DNA from: JARRKC01 sp037388505
Lineage (GTDB): Bacteria > Acidobacteriota > UBA6911 > RPQK01 > JAPXNP01
Assembly (NCBI GenBank): GCA_037388505.1
Contig: JARRKC010000004.1
Span: forward strand, 124,001 to 188,000
DNA: 64,000 nt
Direction: 5' to 3'
This document shows positions 34,895 through 43,738 of the stretch, in pieces. The number at the start of each line of letters is the position of its first letter. Position 1 is the stretch's first letter. Under the pieces are notes generated by a model. It was not told where the DNA came from. It searched no databases and worked only from the letters and a program-made list of their open reading frames with translations. The translations under genes were made by a program, and so were the position numbers.

Positions 34895-37738
34895 TTACTG
34901 TGCTTCGACCGCCGCGATGTACTCGAGACTGTTGGCATAGAACAGCTCGAGGCCGACCAGGCCGGAGTCTGAGTCGACCTTGATGTAGCCGCCGATCTGG
35001 TCGTCGAGGCCATCGAGGAGTTCCGAAAGCAATCCCGCGATGCGCCCGCCCGCAGGGATCTGCAATTGGGTGCTCGAGTTGAGTTGACCGTCGCTCGAGA
35101 AGACCTGCAGCGTGACATTCGCGTCACTGGTTCCGGGATTGATCAGGACGAGACCCGTGGAAAGCCCTAACCCCTCGGCAACATGCGAAAAAATCATCTG
35201 CGAAGACGGCGCCGACTCGAACGGAATCGTCGACATACCCTTCCCGTCGTAAACCTGGAACTCCGCACTTCCAACCAATCCCTCCTGATCGACATCGACC
35301 AGGATCCATCCGCTGACGATTCCCCCGTTGTCTTCGAGCCCGAACAGTTCTGCAACACTCTTGCGAATCGACTCGCCTGCCGCCAGTTCGACCGTGACGG
35401 GGGCGGCCAGATCCTGACCCTCGTTCCCCTTGAGCGAGAGCTGCACCGTGAGCTTGAGCGTCTCCGGATCGATGGGGTCCGAGCCGTCCGTGGTCTCTTC
35501 GGGAGGAACGGGATGACTGTTGACCAGTTTGAGCGTCGTGTCGTTGCCTTCGAACTCCACGACCTGGGGCACAAAGAAACGAGTGGGTTTCGCGTCGCGC
35601 TCGCCAATGGGCGTACAGTCGAGCGCGGACATCCGTTCGTCGTCGTAGTAGCGCTCGACGACGATGACGCCCGTCTCCGCGGTGACCACGACGTATCCGT
35701 CCTCGAAATCCTCAAACGAGGCCTCCGAGAACATCCCGCTCGTCGAGGTGTCCTCGGGATCCGGGTCGCGGAGAAACTGCACAATCTGACCTCTACGAGG
35801 CACGCTGGACTGAACCGTCCCGAGCGACTCCCCCGCGCTGCTGAAGAGCTCAGCCTGGACACTTACCGCCTGGAGGTTCGGGTTCAGAACGACCAGTTGC
35901 GTATCGAAGCCGTCGTTGACCCGGACCTCGGGCACGACGAACTGTACGGAAGTCCGGTGAGTTGCGGCGACACCGTCCAACCGCTTGAGGGCTCGGTCGC
36001 CCATGAGAGAGAAGCCCCGAAGGTCGGGCTGATCACTGTCCACGTCGAACCATCCCGAGATCGACTGACCCTGACCGGTGAGCGTCTCCTGGGCGGTTTC
36101 GGCGATCTGGTTTCCGGCCGGAATCGTGACTTCTTGGGGGTTCACGTACTCGACGACGTCTTCGGTGGTGGTGTCGTCCGCGAACGCTTGACCGTCATTC
36201 CCGTAGCCGGTGATGTTGACGTTGGCATCTTCGGAGGACGGATTCGTCAAGGCGACGCCGGTGAAGAACTCCTCATTGGAAAGAACTCCCGCCATCGATG
36301 TGTGGGTCGTGTTTTCGAGAAGGTCGAGGGTGTTGGAATTGAAGTTGACGGTGACCAGTACCTGATGATCGGGCGTGAATGCCACCTGCATGGGTGCGGA
36401 TGACAGGATCTCGCCGTCACTGCGCTCGAGCGTTCCTCCGACGGGCGTGCTGGTCGGCAACTCTCGAGTGACCAGGTTGAGGCTGTCCACCAAGTCGAAA
36501 TAGGGGACGCCGAAGTACATCAGCGAGCCGTCCGCCGAAAAGGCCACCGAAGTGCGTGGGAGGAAGCCGTCGTGGACGACCAGTGGTGAGACCTGAACTG
36601 ATGTCTGGGCAACGGGATCGATGATGGTGAAAAACAAGAAACCAGGGACCACGAATCGCCCGTCCGGCGCGGTGTAAATCGACGCGATCGGTCCGTACGC
36701 CAGATAGAGCTTGAATTCGCCGGTCTCGACATTGAAGACCCAGGCCCGGTCGTAGGTATTCTCCGGGATCGAACTGGTCCAACTGTAGCTTTGGTCCCCG
36801 ATGACCCCGTACTTGCCGTCGGGCGTGAACGTAACGTTGTTCATGGCGGTGAGGACCGCGGGAGCCTTGGCGCTCTGATCCTCTTCCTGCGGGCCTGCCG
36901 GCGGAGCCAGTTCCCGGGTCACTCGGAACTGCTCCGTGTCGATGAGAACAATGGAATCGGGAGTCGTCGTGATATTCACCTCCGGCGAATTCGTCAGAAC
37001 GGCGGTCATGAAACTTCCATCCGGCGCCATCGTCAGGGACGCGGGCAAACTGGCGGCGCGGAGATCGAGCCGCGGCTTAATCTCCGTCAGCGAATCGACG
37101 TCGAAGCGCAGCACCTGGTTCGTCCCCATCGACGCGACGTAGGCCGTCTGCCCGTCGGAGGAGAAGACGATGTTGTTGTAGAGAGAGAACCACACCTGCG
37201 TGAGATCGAGCGTTCGGACTTCCAGGGTATCAACGTCGATGGCGGCCAGAGTCGCGACTTCGTCGCTTTCGAACTTCTGTCCCTTGGGCGTGTTTCGCTC
37301 GAAAAACAGACAGAGAACCAAGACACTTTTGCCGTCCGGAGTGATCGACAACTGTCCGGGGTTCAGGGCGATCTGAAGGATGGAGATGATCTCACCCGTC
37401 TTGGGATTGAAGACCATCACCTTGTCCGAACCCGGAAAGCTCACGAAACCCTTCGTGGAGTCCGGACTGAAAACGACGTTCGGACAAAAATTCAAGTCCT
37501 GGACCGACCCGGACGTCAACAGAGAAGGGTCGTAGACCGCGCGTTCGACGGTCGTGCCGGCAACCACGTAGCGAGTATCCAACTGCTGCCACGTGGCCGA
37601 TCTGACCGGAATCGTATTCACGTCGAACTTGAGCGTGTCGTCGACCTCGTCCGGTTTGATCGTCTTAAAGACACGCTGAGCCGAAACCTGAGTCGTCATG
37701 CACACCAGAACCGCCAGCAGCAACCATCGCCGAGCCAT
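34895..37738 (-). CDS. Large secreted beta-propeller protein with Ig-like repeats
   Basis: Exported protein of 947 residues. A signal peptide (MARRWLLLAVLVCMTTQVSA) is followed by a YVTN/seven-bladed propeller region (about 60-470) with repeated FSPDSTKGFV, ITPDGKSVLV, FSSDGQTAYV and FTPDGKYGVI blades. Four to five similar beta-rich modules of about 90-110 residues follow (about 470-940), each with a VALTNPSSEDANV- or VLINPGTSDANV-like strand and a TLQVFSSDGQ-like segment. Such layouts are common in cell-surface or extracellular proteins. Family is not recognised beyond that. The start at 37738 is set by the signal peptide; TATAAT lies nine bases upstream and no Shine-Dalgarno is seen. Confidence 0.75.
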   Translation of the reverse strand: MARRWLLLAVLVCMTTQVSAQRVFKTIKPDEVDDTLKFDVNTIPVRSATWQQLDTRYVVAGTTVERAVYDPSLLTSGSVQDLNFCPNVVFSPDSTKGFVSFPGSDKVMVFNPKTGEIISILQIALNPGQLSITPDGKSVLVLCLFFERNTPKGQKFESDEVATLAAIDVDTLEVRTLDLTQVWFSLYNNIVFSSDGQTAYVASMGTNQVLRFDVDSLTEIKPRLDLRAASLPASLTMAPDGSFMTAVLTNSPEVNITTTPDSIVLIDTEQFRVTRELAPPAGPQEEDQSAKAPAVLTAMNNVTFTPDGKYGVIGDQSYSWTSSIPENTYDRAWVFNVETGEFKLYLAYGPIASIYTAPDGRFVVPGFLFFTIIDPVAQTSVQVSPLVVHDGFLPRTSVAFSADGSLMYFGVPYFDLVDSLNLVTRELPTSTPVGGTLERSDGEILSSAPMQVAFTPDHQVLVTVNFNSNTLDLLENTTHTSMAGVLSNEEFFTGVALTNPSSEDANVNITGYGNDGQAFADDTTTEDVVEYVNPQEVTIPAGNQIAETAQETLTGQGQSISGWFDVDSDQPDLRGFSLMGDRALKRLDGVAATHRTSVQFVVPEVRVNDGFDTQLVVLNPNLQAVSVQAELFSSAGESLGTVQSSVPRRGQIVQFLRDPDPEDTSTSGMFSEASFEDFEDGYVVVTAETGVIVVERYYDDERMSALDCTPIGERDAKPTRFFVPQVVEFEGNDTTLKLVNSHPVPPEETTDGSDPIDPETLKLTVQLSLKGNEGQDLAAPVTVELAAGESIRKSVAELFGLEDNGGIVSGWILVDVDQEGLVGSAEFQVYDGKGMSTIPFESAPSSQMIFSHVAEGLGLSTGLVLINPGTSDANVTLQVFSSDGQLNSSTQLQIPAGGRIAGLLSELLDGLDDQIGGYIKVDSDSGLVGLELFYANSLEYIAAVEAQ

Positions 37739-37747
37739 AAGCACACC

Positions 37748-37753
37748 ATTATA
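37748..37753 (-). promoter_or_regulatory. Candidate -10 box for the propeller gene
   Basis: A consensus TATAAT sits nine bases before the ATG at 37738. There is no ribosome site, so the transcript would be leaderless or nearly so. No good -35 box is seen. Confidence 0.4.
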
Positions 37754-37780
37754 CATACGCATCACCCGGGTGACCCTCAC

Positions 37781-38086
37781 TCACTTTGGACGCAGATTGA
37801 TCTGGATTCTTTCAACGAGCGCACAGCCCCACTGATCGTTGACGGCCTTGATCATCAACGCCCGCAGGGCATCCGCTTGAGCCTGCCACACGGGGTCGAC
37901 CACGCGCACGATCAACGTTCGGCCGTTCAACTGGACAGGTTCCGAATTCCGAGCCAGTTCCGGCCCCACGATCTGGGGCCACATCTCGCGCATGAGGACG
38001 ATCGCCACCTCCGGCCGCGAGGCGGTGCTCTTCAAGATCGCGGGCAGACAGTCACGGAAGCTTCGCACGACAGAGTCCTCTAGCAA
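37781..38086 (-). CDS. DUF721/DciA-like protein
   Basis: Small protein of 101 residues of the DUF721 family; the family includes DciA, which helps load DnaB in bacteria without DnaC. Family features visible here are the VWPQIVG-like MWPQIVGPELARNSEPVQL and a hydrophobic GRTLIVRVVDPVWQAQADAL stretch. It is followed by the propeller gene on the same strand, 42 bases away. No DnaC/DnaI is in the window; dnaB is at 24142-25503. Helicase loading is a reasonable but untested role. Confidence 0.72.
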   Translation of the reverse strand: MLEDSVVRSFRDCLPAILKSTASRPEVAIVLMREMWPQIVGPELARNSEPVQLNGRTLIVRVVDPVWQAQADALRALMIKAVNDQWGCALVERIQINLRPK

Positions 38087-38139
38087 GATGGTGAAGAACG
38101 GTCAAGAACTTACTCCTCCGGTGGGACACAGGTCAACCG

Positions 38140-38375
38140 GGAGAGTCTCGAGTTCCGGGTTCCGGGTTCCGAGAGTGGGGAGGATAAGCATCCCTGCTTG
38201 TCTCCTGGACGGAGGCCGCTGCCTTGGGAGCGTTTTTCACACCGAGCTCCGAAGGTCGGATGGTGAGAACGGGAGAACCGGAGGACGGGAGAACCGGAGG
38301 ACGGGAGAACCGGAGGGCGGGAGAACCGGAGGACGGGAGAACCGGAAAACGGGAGGACGGGAGGAGCGGAGGACG
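38140..38375 (+). repeat. Tandem GGAGAACCGGAGGACGG repeat block
   Basis: Intergenic region 38087-38713 between divergent genes. 38140-38180 has GAGTTCCGGGTTCCGGGTTC; 38270-38375 is a purine-rich array of GGAGAACCGGAGGACGGGAG units. A pyrimidine-rich array in the opposite sense (CTGTCTCCTGTCTCCTGTCT) follows at about 38588-38630, beyond the inverted-repeat element at 38422-38570. No gene is supported here. Confidence 0.6.
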
Positions 38376-38421
38376 GGTCTGGAGCTTGCGATTTTGAAGC
38401 TGGGAGCTGGAAGCTCGAAGC

Positions 38422-38570
38422 TCGAGGGCGTGTTACCCAAACCTGGGGAGCCGGAAAGCCCGTTCAGTGAGCGATACTCGATTGTCTTCGGGCCCTCACC
38501 GAGACTGTTTCCACGCCCTCATTTCGTGGCGTGAGCCTCCGCTGACGCTATTTGGGCAACACGCCCTCGA
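38422..38570. mobile_element. Putative 149-bp miniature inverted-repeat element
   Basis: The left end TCGAGGGCGTGTTACCCAAA (38422-38441) and right end TTTGGGCAACACGCCCTCGA (38551-38570) are inverted repeats of 20 bases with one mismatch. No open frame of note lies between them, so it would be non-autonomous. No clear target duplication is seen. It sits inside the tandem-repeat block, which may be a neutral landing site. No related transposase is in the window. Confidence 0.5.
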
Positions 38571-38713
38571 ACCCCGGAACTCGGAACCTCCTGTCTCCTG
38601 TCTCCTGTCTCCCGTCTCCTGTCTCCCAGCTTCCCTGTCACATTTTTGCCCGCTCCCTTTACAACTCGGGTGCATCTTTTTTCTAATAGGCCGAAGTTTG
38701 CGGTCAATGAGAT

Positions 38714-39229
38714 ATGAGTCAGACGCTCTTACTGAATGCGACCTATGAGCCTCTCCAAGTCGTCACCTGGCAGAGGGCGGTGAGGATGATCTACCAGGAC
38801 AAGGTGGAGGTTCTGGAACATTACAGCCGCGAGATCCACAGCGTTACGATCGTGATGAAAGTCCCTTCAGTCGTGCGCCTGCGTCACTACGTTCGGGTCC
38901 GTCGCTCCCACACGCAGGTGAAATTCTCCAGGCAGAATCTCTTCGCACGGGACAAGTTCCGCTGCCAGTACTGTGGCCAGCGGCTGGCCGTCTCGGACCT
39001 GACGTACGATCACGTCATCCCGGTGGCCCGTGGAGGACGTAAGAGCTGGGAGAATATTGTCACGTCCTGTATCCCCTGCAATCGTAAGAAAGCCAATCAC
39101 ACTCCGGAGGAGGTGGGGATGCGGCTGCTGAAGAATCCGTCGGCCCCGGCCAGCTTTCCGGCTCGAGCACAGCTGCTGTTCTCGAGAATGCAGACGCCGA
39201 CCTGCTGGAGGATGTACATTTTCAGCTGA
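38714..39229 (+). CDS. HNH endonuclease-domain protein
   Basis: Protein of 171 residues of the widespread stand-alone HNH family. Residues 1-70 hold the conserved MSQTLLLNATYEPLQVVTWQ opening; residues 80-140 form the HNH zinc module with CQYCG, YDHVIPVARGG, a conserved W.NIVT and CIPCNRKK, i.e. the two cysteine pairs plus the catalytic His. No defence partner, methylase or phage gene lies nearby, and the biological role of this family is not clear. It is followed by the DUF2064 gene on the same strand. Confidence 0.85.
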   Translation: MSQTLLLNATYEPLQVVTWQRAVRMIYQDKVEVLEHYSREIHSVTIVMKVPSVVRLRHYVRVRRSHTQVKFSRQNLFARDKFRCQYCGQRLAVSDLTYDHVIPVARGGRKSWENIVTSCIPCNRKKANHTPEEVGMRLLKNPSAPASFPARAQLLFSRMQTPTCWRMYIFS

Positions 39230-39267
39230 GGTTCGGGACGGTTCTGCTTGTGATTCCATCGCGCCAA

Positions 39268-39993
39268 ATGACTCCAACCCTGCTCATCTTTGCGCGGTAC
39301 CCTCGGCCCGGCCGAGTCAAAAGCCGGCTGGCTGCACGCCTGGGGGAGGATTGGGCATTCCGTATCTATCGCGCGATGCTCCTGGATTCGGCCGACCGTT
39401 TTGGGAGTCTTCCGGCCGACCAACGACGGCTCTTCCTGAGCGATTGCTCCGAGGAGGAAGGACGTGAGCTCATTTCGCAGACGATCCCGAGCCAGGGCTT
39501 CGTCCTCGGAATCCAGAGGGGGGCCGACCTCGGCGAGCGCCTGATCAACGGCCTTCACGATTGTGGTCGCTGTGCCGGGGGCGTGCTCATCTTGGGTGCA
39601 GACAGCCCTACCGTTCCGCTCTCCTATCTCCGAGACGCCGCCCAGGAAATGGAGACCGCACCGATCGTGGTTGGGCCCGCACTCGACGGAGGTTACTATC
39701 TGTTGGGTATGAAAAGAGTCCGGACCGACCTGTTCGAGGGGATTGATTGGGGATCGACCCGGGTTCTCGAGCAGACCCTGTCGCGGCTGCGACCTGATGA
39801 ATACGCTCTGCTGCCCCGATGGTCCGACGTGGACACCGTTCACGATCTGGGCCGAGTCCGTTCCGAGATTGCCGATTCGCCGGAGTGGCGGGAGAGTCGT
39901 CTTCGAGCGGCTCTGTCGGCTCTGGATGAAACGTCCGCCCGGATTCCTACATCTAACAGACAGCGGCCAAAATCGAAAGGTCGGTTCTCCTGA
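39268..39993 (+). CDS. DUF2064/TIGR04282-type glycosyltransferase-like protein
   Basis: Protein of 241 residues with the GT-A-like nucleotide-sugar fold: LLIFARYPRPGRVKSRLAAR at the N-terminus (family signature), GADSPTVPLSYL near 117-128 with the Asp-Ser-Pro metal motif, and GPALDGGYYLLGM near 140-152. The exact reaction of the family is unknown. The ATG at 39268 gives MTPTLLIFARYP, the usual start; a GTG at 39250 would add six residues. Conceivably it modifies a sugar or cofactor; no sugar cluster is adjacent. Confidence 0.75.
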   Translation: MTPTLLIFARYPRPGRVKSRLAARLGEDWAFRIYRAMLLDSADRFGSLPADQRRLFLSDCSEEEGRELISQTIPSQGFVLGIQRGADLGERLINGLHDCGRCAGGVLILGADSPTVPLSYLRDAAQEMETAPIVVGPALDGGYYLLGMKRVRTDLFEGIDWGSTRVLEQTLSRLRPDEYALLPRWSDVDTVHDLGRVRSEIADSPEWRESRLRAALSALDETSARIPTSNRQRPKSKGRFS

Positions 39994-40086
39994 CTCCGGC
40001 ATTCGTCCCGGGATCCATGGTCTGACGAAGTTTCTGTGATACTTTTGAGGTGGTGCATCATCATAGAGAGTGACAAGGCCGTGAGC

Positions 40087-40116
40087 TTGACCACAGCCGC
40101 GGCGGGTTCTTAGAAT
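40087..40116 (+). promoter_or_regulatory. Sigma70-type promoter of the tonB operon
   Basis: TTGACC (40087-40092), 18-base spacer, TAGAAT (40111-40116). Transcription should start near 40123, leaving a leader of about 30 bases with a GAGGTG site before the ATG at 40152. This is the best canonical promoter seen in the window. Confidence 0.65.
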
Positions 40117-40151
40117 CTGGCTCTTAAGAGCTTTCGAGGTGTTCTTGATCG

Positions 40152-41009
40152 ATGTCTGATGAGGAGCGAAGCTTCCTGTTGAAGGCCAAGCAGTTTTTCG
40201 AGTGGCTGCTCGCCCTGAAGGTCACCGACGAGGAAAGGGTTCGCTACGCCGACGATCCATTGAACGTCTTCGGTGAGGATATTTCTAACCAGAAGCCGCT
40301 GCGGGTCGCCGCCATCCTGGCGATTCTCTTTCATATCCTCCTCTTCGTGGTTTCGCTTCCGTTCCTCCATAGTCAGGTTCTGCTTCCGAGCAAGGACATC
40401 ATAGCCCTCGTTCAACTGGCCCAGCCTTCGTTACCCAAGGGTGGAGCTCCCCCGCAGCCCGAAGTTGAGAAACCCAAGCCCAAGAAGGTCGTTCCAAAGC
40501 CAAAGCCGATTCTGGTACCGATCCCGGATCCAACGCCGTTCGAGCCGGAACCGATCGAGAGGGAAGTCGTTCTGAACACTCCCAAGGTCGTCGACGAAAT
40601 GACCGCCGATCTGAACCTGGGGGACATTTCGGCTCCTTCAGGGGGAGGTCACGGCACTGAGGGCACGGGGACGGGCAGCACGACGGGAGAAGGTTCGGCA
40701 GCGGGCGCGGGAGACGGCATCTACACCCTCGGAGGCGGGGTTTCCCCTCCGGTCGTCATTCAGCAGACCATGCCTGCCTACACGGATGAGGCGATCAAAG
40801 CCAAGGCGCAGGGTGTCGTGTTGCTGATGGCCACGATTCGAAAGGACGGACGGGTGACCGATTTCCAGGTCGTACGAGGACTGGGATACGGTCTGGAAGA
40901 AAAGGCCATCGAGGAGATCGCTGCGAACTGGCGATTTCGCCCGGGTACGTGGCATGGACAGCCGGTAAACGTTCGGGCGACGATCGAAGTGCAGTTCAAC
41001 CTGCGCTGA
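40152..41009 (+). CDS. TonB-family energy-transducing protein
   Basis: Inner-membrane-anchored periplasmic protein of 285 residues. A cytoplasmic stretch of about 50 is unusually long for TonB; one transmembrane helix at about 51-70 (LRVAAILAILFHILLFVVSL) follows. Then come a Pro/Lys-rich spacer (95-140, EKPKPKKVVPKPKP), a Gly-rich linker (165-195) and a C-terminal TonB domain (about 205-285) with the family's AKAQGVVLLMATIRKDGRV and WRFRPGTWHGQPVNV. ExbB/ExbD genes are not in the window. It precedes the lspA-lolA fusion by 39 bases. Confidence 0.85.
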   Translation: MSDEERSFLLKAKQFFEWLLALKVTDEERVRYADDPLNVFGEDISNQKPLRVAAILAILFHILLFVVSLPFLHSQVLLPSKDIIALVQLAQPSLPKGGAPPQPEVEKPKPKKVVPKPKPILVPIPDPTPFEPEPIEREVVLNTPKVVDEMTADLNLGDISAPSGGGHGTEGTGTGSTTGEGSAAGAGDGIYTLGGGVSPPVVIQQTMPAYTDEAIKAKAQGVVLLMATIRKDGRVTDFQVVRGLGYGLEEKAIEEIAANWRFRPGTWHGQPVNVRATIEVQFNLR

Positions 41010-41035
41010 AAAATCGTATATCCTTTCCAGCCGGT

Positions 41036-41041
41036 TAAAAT
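41036..41041 (+). promoter_or_regulatory. Candidate -10 box for lspA-lolA
   Basis: TAAAAT ends seven bases before the ATG at 41049, with no Shine-Dalgarno in between. Transcription from here would give a leaderless message. Confidence 0.35.
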
Positions 41042-41048
41042 CTAATCA

Positions 41049-42161
41049 ATGCGAATCGTTGCACTCTGGATTGCTGCGGGTGTGTTCGCCCTGGACCTGC
41101 TCACGAAATGGTGGGTGACGCACTTGGTCTGGCTGCACTATCATGCCTACTCGATCATCGACGGGCTCTTCAAGATCCAATATGTGCGCAATGAAGGGAT
41201 CGCCTTCGGCCTGTTCCACGACCTGAACAGCCAGTGGAAACCTGCGATCCTGTCGTTGATCGCGGTGATCGGGATTTCGCTGGTCAGCTTCTACATTTAC
41301 CATACCCCCAAGGAAGATCGGATCACCTTGTTTTCCCTCGGCCTCCTGCTCGGCGGGATTCTGGGGAACTTCAGCGACCGACTGGTACACAAATCGGTCG
41401 TCGACTTCATGACCTTGCACTGGCACAACCAGTATTTCTGGCCGACCTTCAACATCGCAGACGCGGCCATCAGCACAGGGGTCGTTCTGATTCTTTTCAA
41501 GACGTTCATCCTGGACGGCAGACGAGCCCGGCATGCTTCGGGTTTGCTTGTCATGCCTCTGCTTCTTCAGGGGCCTGTTGCGCTCGACACCGGGACCATC
41601 GTCGCCCGACTGCAGAACAAGTACGACCATATCTCGAGCTTCGAGGCCAGGTTCGAACAGACGTTCCGCAGCCGCGGGATCTCCGAAACGGAGAGCGGAA
41701 TCGTCATGATGAAACGTCCCGGCCGCATGTACTGGGAGTACAAGTCTCCGGTCGAGAAGTATTTCGTGGCCGACGGCAAGAAGACGTACTTCTACGTGCC
41801 CAAGGATCATCAGGTCCTGGTGTCCGACCTGGATTTGGAGAACGAGCAGTCTCCCCTGCTCTTCCTGCTGGGTCGGGCAGACATCGAGCGGGACTATCTG
41901 GTCTCTTCTGAGAACGAGGCCGAGACGATCGATGCGGACGATGTCATTCTCCGGCTCACCCCTCGGAAACCGCAGCCGGACTTCTCCTACGTTCTGGTGG
42001 AGATCGCTCCGACCGACTACCTGATACGGCGACTGACCGTTGTCGAGCCGATCGGCCAGGAGAACGAGTACTTATTGACCGATTTCCAGCAAAACGTGCA
42101 AATTCCCGACCGTGTCTTTAGACTGAAGATTCCGCCGAATGTAGAAGTGATCGAGCAGTAA
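41049..42161 (+). CDS. lspA: Lipoprotein signal peptidase fused to LolA-like carrier
   Basis: Single 370-residue frame. Residues 1-155 are signal peptidase II with four helices; the catalytic aspartates are D119 (VVDF) and D138 (FNIADAA), and GNFSDR at 106-111 is conserved. After a basic cytoplasmic turn (DGRRARH, 156-162) a fifth hydrophobic segment (ASGLLVMPLLLQGPVAL, 163-179) would bring the C-terminal domain to the periplasm. Residues 181-370 are LolA-like: LQNKYDHISSFEARFEQTF, then a beta sheet with MKRPGRMYWEYKSP and KIPPNVEVIEQ. One protein thus links lipoprotein maturation and transport to the outer membrane. fabH follows 19 bases later. Confidence 0.88.
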   Translation: MRIVALWIAAGVFALDLLTKWWVTHLVWLHYHAYSIIDGLFKIQYVRNEGIAFGLFHDLNSQWKPAILSLIAVIGISLVSFYIYHTPKEDRITLFSLGLLLGGILGNFSDRLVHKSVVDFMTLHWHNQYFWPTFNIADAAISTGVVLILFKTFILDGRRARHASGLLVMPLLLQGPVALDTGTIVARLQNKYDHISSFEARFEQTFRSRGISETESGIVMMKRPGRMYWEYKSPVEKYFVADGKKTYFYVPKDHQVLVSDLDLENEQSPLLFLLGRADIERDYLVSSENEAETIDADDVILRLTPRKPQPDFSYVLVEIAPTDYLIRRLTVVEPIGQENEYLLTDFQQNVQIPDRVFRLKIPPNVEVIEQ

Positions 42162-42180
42162 GAGGACGGAGGAGAACAGG

Positions 42181-43176
42181 GTGAAGAAGAGGCGCGCATA
42201 TATCTCGGCTGTCGGCATGTACGTCCCCGACAAGGTGGTGACCAACGATGACCTTGCGAAGGTCGTGGAAACGTCCGATCAGTGGATTCACGAGCGAACC
42301 GGCATCCGGGAAAGACGGTACGTCGACGACGGCCAGTGCAACAGCGATCTTTCCGCAGAGGCAGTCAAGGACTGCCTTTCCTCGTCTCGTTGGGGCCCCG
42401 AAGATATCGATTTGATCATCGTTCCCACTGTCACGCCTGACATGATGTTTCCCTCGACCGCCTGCGTCATTCAAGACAAGATCGGTGCGAAGAAGGCCTG
42501 GGGCTTCGATTTGTCCGGCGCCTGCTCCGGTTTTCTCTACGCCCTCGCGACCGGGGCCCAGTTCATTCAAGCCGGCACCCACGAGCGCGTTCTCATCGTG
42601 GGGACCGACGTCATGACCAGTATCGTAGACCCCCAGGATCGTTCGACGTGCGTTCTCTTTGGGGATGGAGCAGGTGCGGTCCTGCTGGAGAGCTCCGAAG
42701 ACGCGAACGTCGGTATCCTCGACTACGTCATGCGGGGCGACGGCTCGGGCGGCAAATACCTCTTCATGCCGGCCGGAGGGAGCAGGAATCCAGCCAGTTG
42801 CGACACCGTCAACCAGCGTATGCATTTCGTCCGGCAGGATGGCCGCATGGTCTATAAATTCGCGGTCAAGTACATGACCGATATTTCGCTGGAGATCCTC
42901 ACGCGAAACGGCTTAACGTCGGAGGACCTCCGGCTGTTCGTCCCCCACCAGGCAAACCTTCGCATCATCAAATCGACTGCGGAACGTCTCAATCTCAGGG
43001 ATGAGCAGGTGGTGGTCAACATCGAACGATATGCCAACACCACGGCCGCGACGATCCCCATCGGCCTGTGTGAGAGCCACCGCGGGGGAAAGGTGTCGAA
43101 GGGAGATCTGGTCCTGCTGACCAGCTTCGGGGCCGGCTTCACCTGGGGCAGCGTCCTGTTGCGCTGGGGAATGTAG
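42181..43176 (+). CDS. fabH: 3-oxoacyl-ACP synthase III
   Basis: Condenses acetyl-CoA (or another acyl-CoA) with malonyl-ACP to start fatty acid synthesis; 331 residues. The triad is complete: C115 (DLSGACSGF), His in VPHQANLRI and Asn in YANTTAATIP. The N-terminal SDQWIHERTGIRERRY motif is standard. GTG start, 19 bases after lspA-lolA, so they are co-transcribed. It ends seven bases before the convergent DUF948 gene. Confidence 0.94.
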   Translation: MKKRRAYISAVGMYVPDKVVTNDDLAKVVETSDQWIHERTGIRERRYVDDGQCNSDLSAEAVKDCLSSSRWGPEDIDLIIVPTVTPDMMFPSTACVIQDKIGAKKAWGFDLSGACSGFLYALATGAQFIQAGTHERVLIVGTDVMTSIVDPQDRSTCVLFGDGAGAVLLESSEDANVGILDYVMRGDGSGGKYLFMPAGGSRNPASCDTVNQRMHFVRQDGRMVYKFAVKYMTDISLEILTRNGLTSEDLRLFVPHQANLRIIKSTAERLNLRDEQVVVNIERYANTTAATIPIGLCESHRGGKVSKGDLVLLTSFGAGFTWGSVLLRWGM

Positions 43177-43183
43177 TCGACCG

Positions 43184-43708
43184 CTAGATGAACAACTCCT
43201 CGTCCGTGTAGTCGGCCGAATGCGTCGACGTCGACGATTTTCGCGAGAAAAGATAGTCGATACCGGTCTTGAGTCCGCGAATGACCGAGGCGATCTCGAC
43301 GATCGGCTTGAGAACGTCCTGCTGGATGATCTCGGTCGTCTGTCGGAATTTTCCGACGGTGTCGGTCACGACTTCGTCGACTTTTTCGGCCTGGCGGTTC
43401 CCGACCTCGACGAGCCGTTCGACGAACCGTTCCAGATCGTTCGCCCGGGCCTCCATCATCTGGCTGACCTCGGCCGCACGTGTACCCAGGTTGTCGAAAG
43501 CGGTCTTCACCTGCTCCAGACCGGTCGCCACGTCCTGGAACTGAGTGAGCACCTCCCGAGCATCCTGCTCCAGACCCTTAGACAGCGAGGAGATCCTGTC
43601 CACCGCGCGATTGGCCGAGCGCAAGGTCCGCCATACAAAGATGCCCTCCAGCACAATCGACAAGGCGGTGACGCCTACGAAGATGACCAGTAAAGTCCCG
43701 ACAGCCAA
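43184..43708 (-). CDS. DUF948-type membrane-anchored coiled-coil protein
   Basis: Protein of 174 residues: an N-terminal helix (VGTLLVIFVGVTALSIVLEGIF) then a long heptad-like region (about 28-140, SLSKGLEQDAREVLTQFQDV) and a short Ser/Thr-rich tail. It fits the DUF948 family, which often sits next to YtxH genes in an envelope-stress or general-stress setting. It follows the YtxH gene with 30 bases between. Function unknown. Confidence 0.7.
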   Translation of the reverse strand: MAVGTLLVIFVGVTALSIVLEGIFVWRTLRSANRAVDRISSLSKGLEQDAREVLTQFQDVATGLEQVKTAFDNLGTRAAEVSQMMEARANDLERFVERLVEVGNRQAEKVDEVVTDTVGKFRQTTEIIQQDVLKPIVEIASVIRGLKTGIDYLFSRKSSTSTHSADYTDEELFI

Positions 43709-43738
43709 ACTGACCCCCTCTTCCCTTGTCTCGAGAAA

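Noticed and set aside
38270..38375. CRISPR array
   Set aside because: Units are contiguous, degenerate and 8-17 bases long with no unique spacers.
38714..39229. HNH gene as part of a defence island
   Set aside because: No methylase, helicase or other defence gene nearby; the family is a common stand-alone one.
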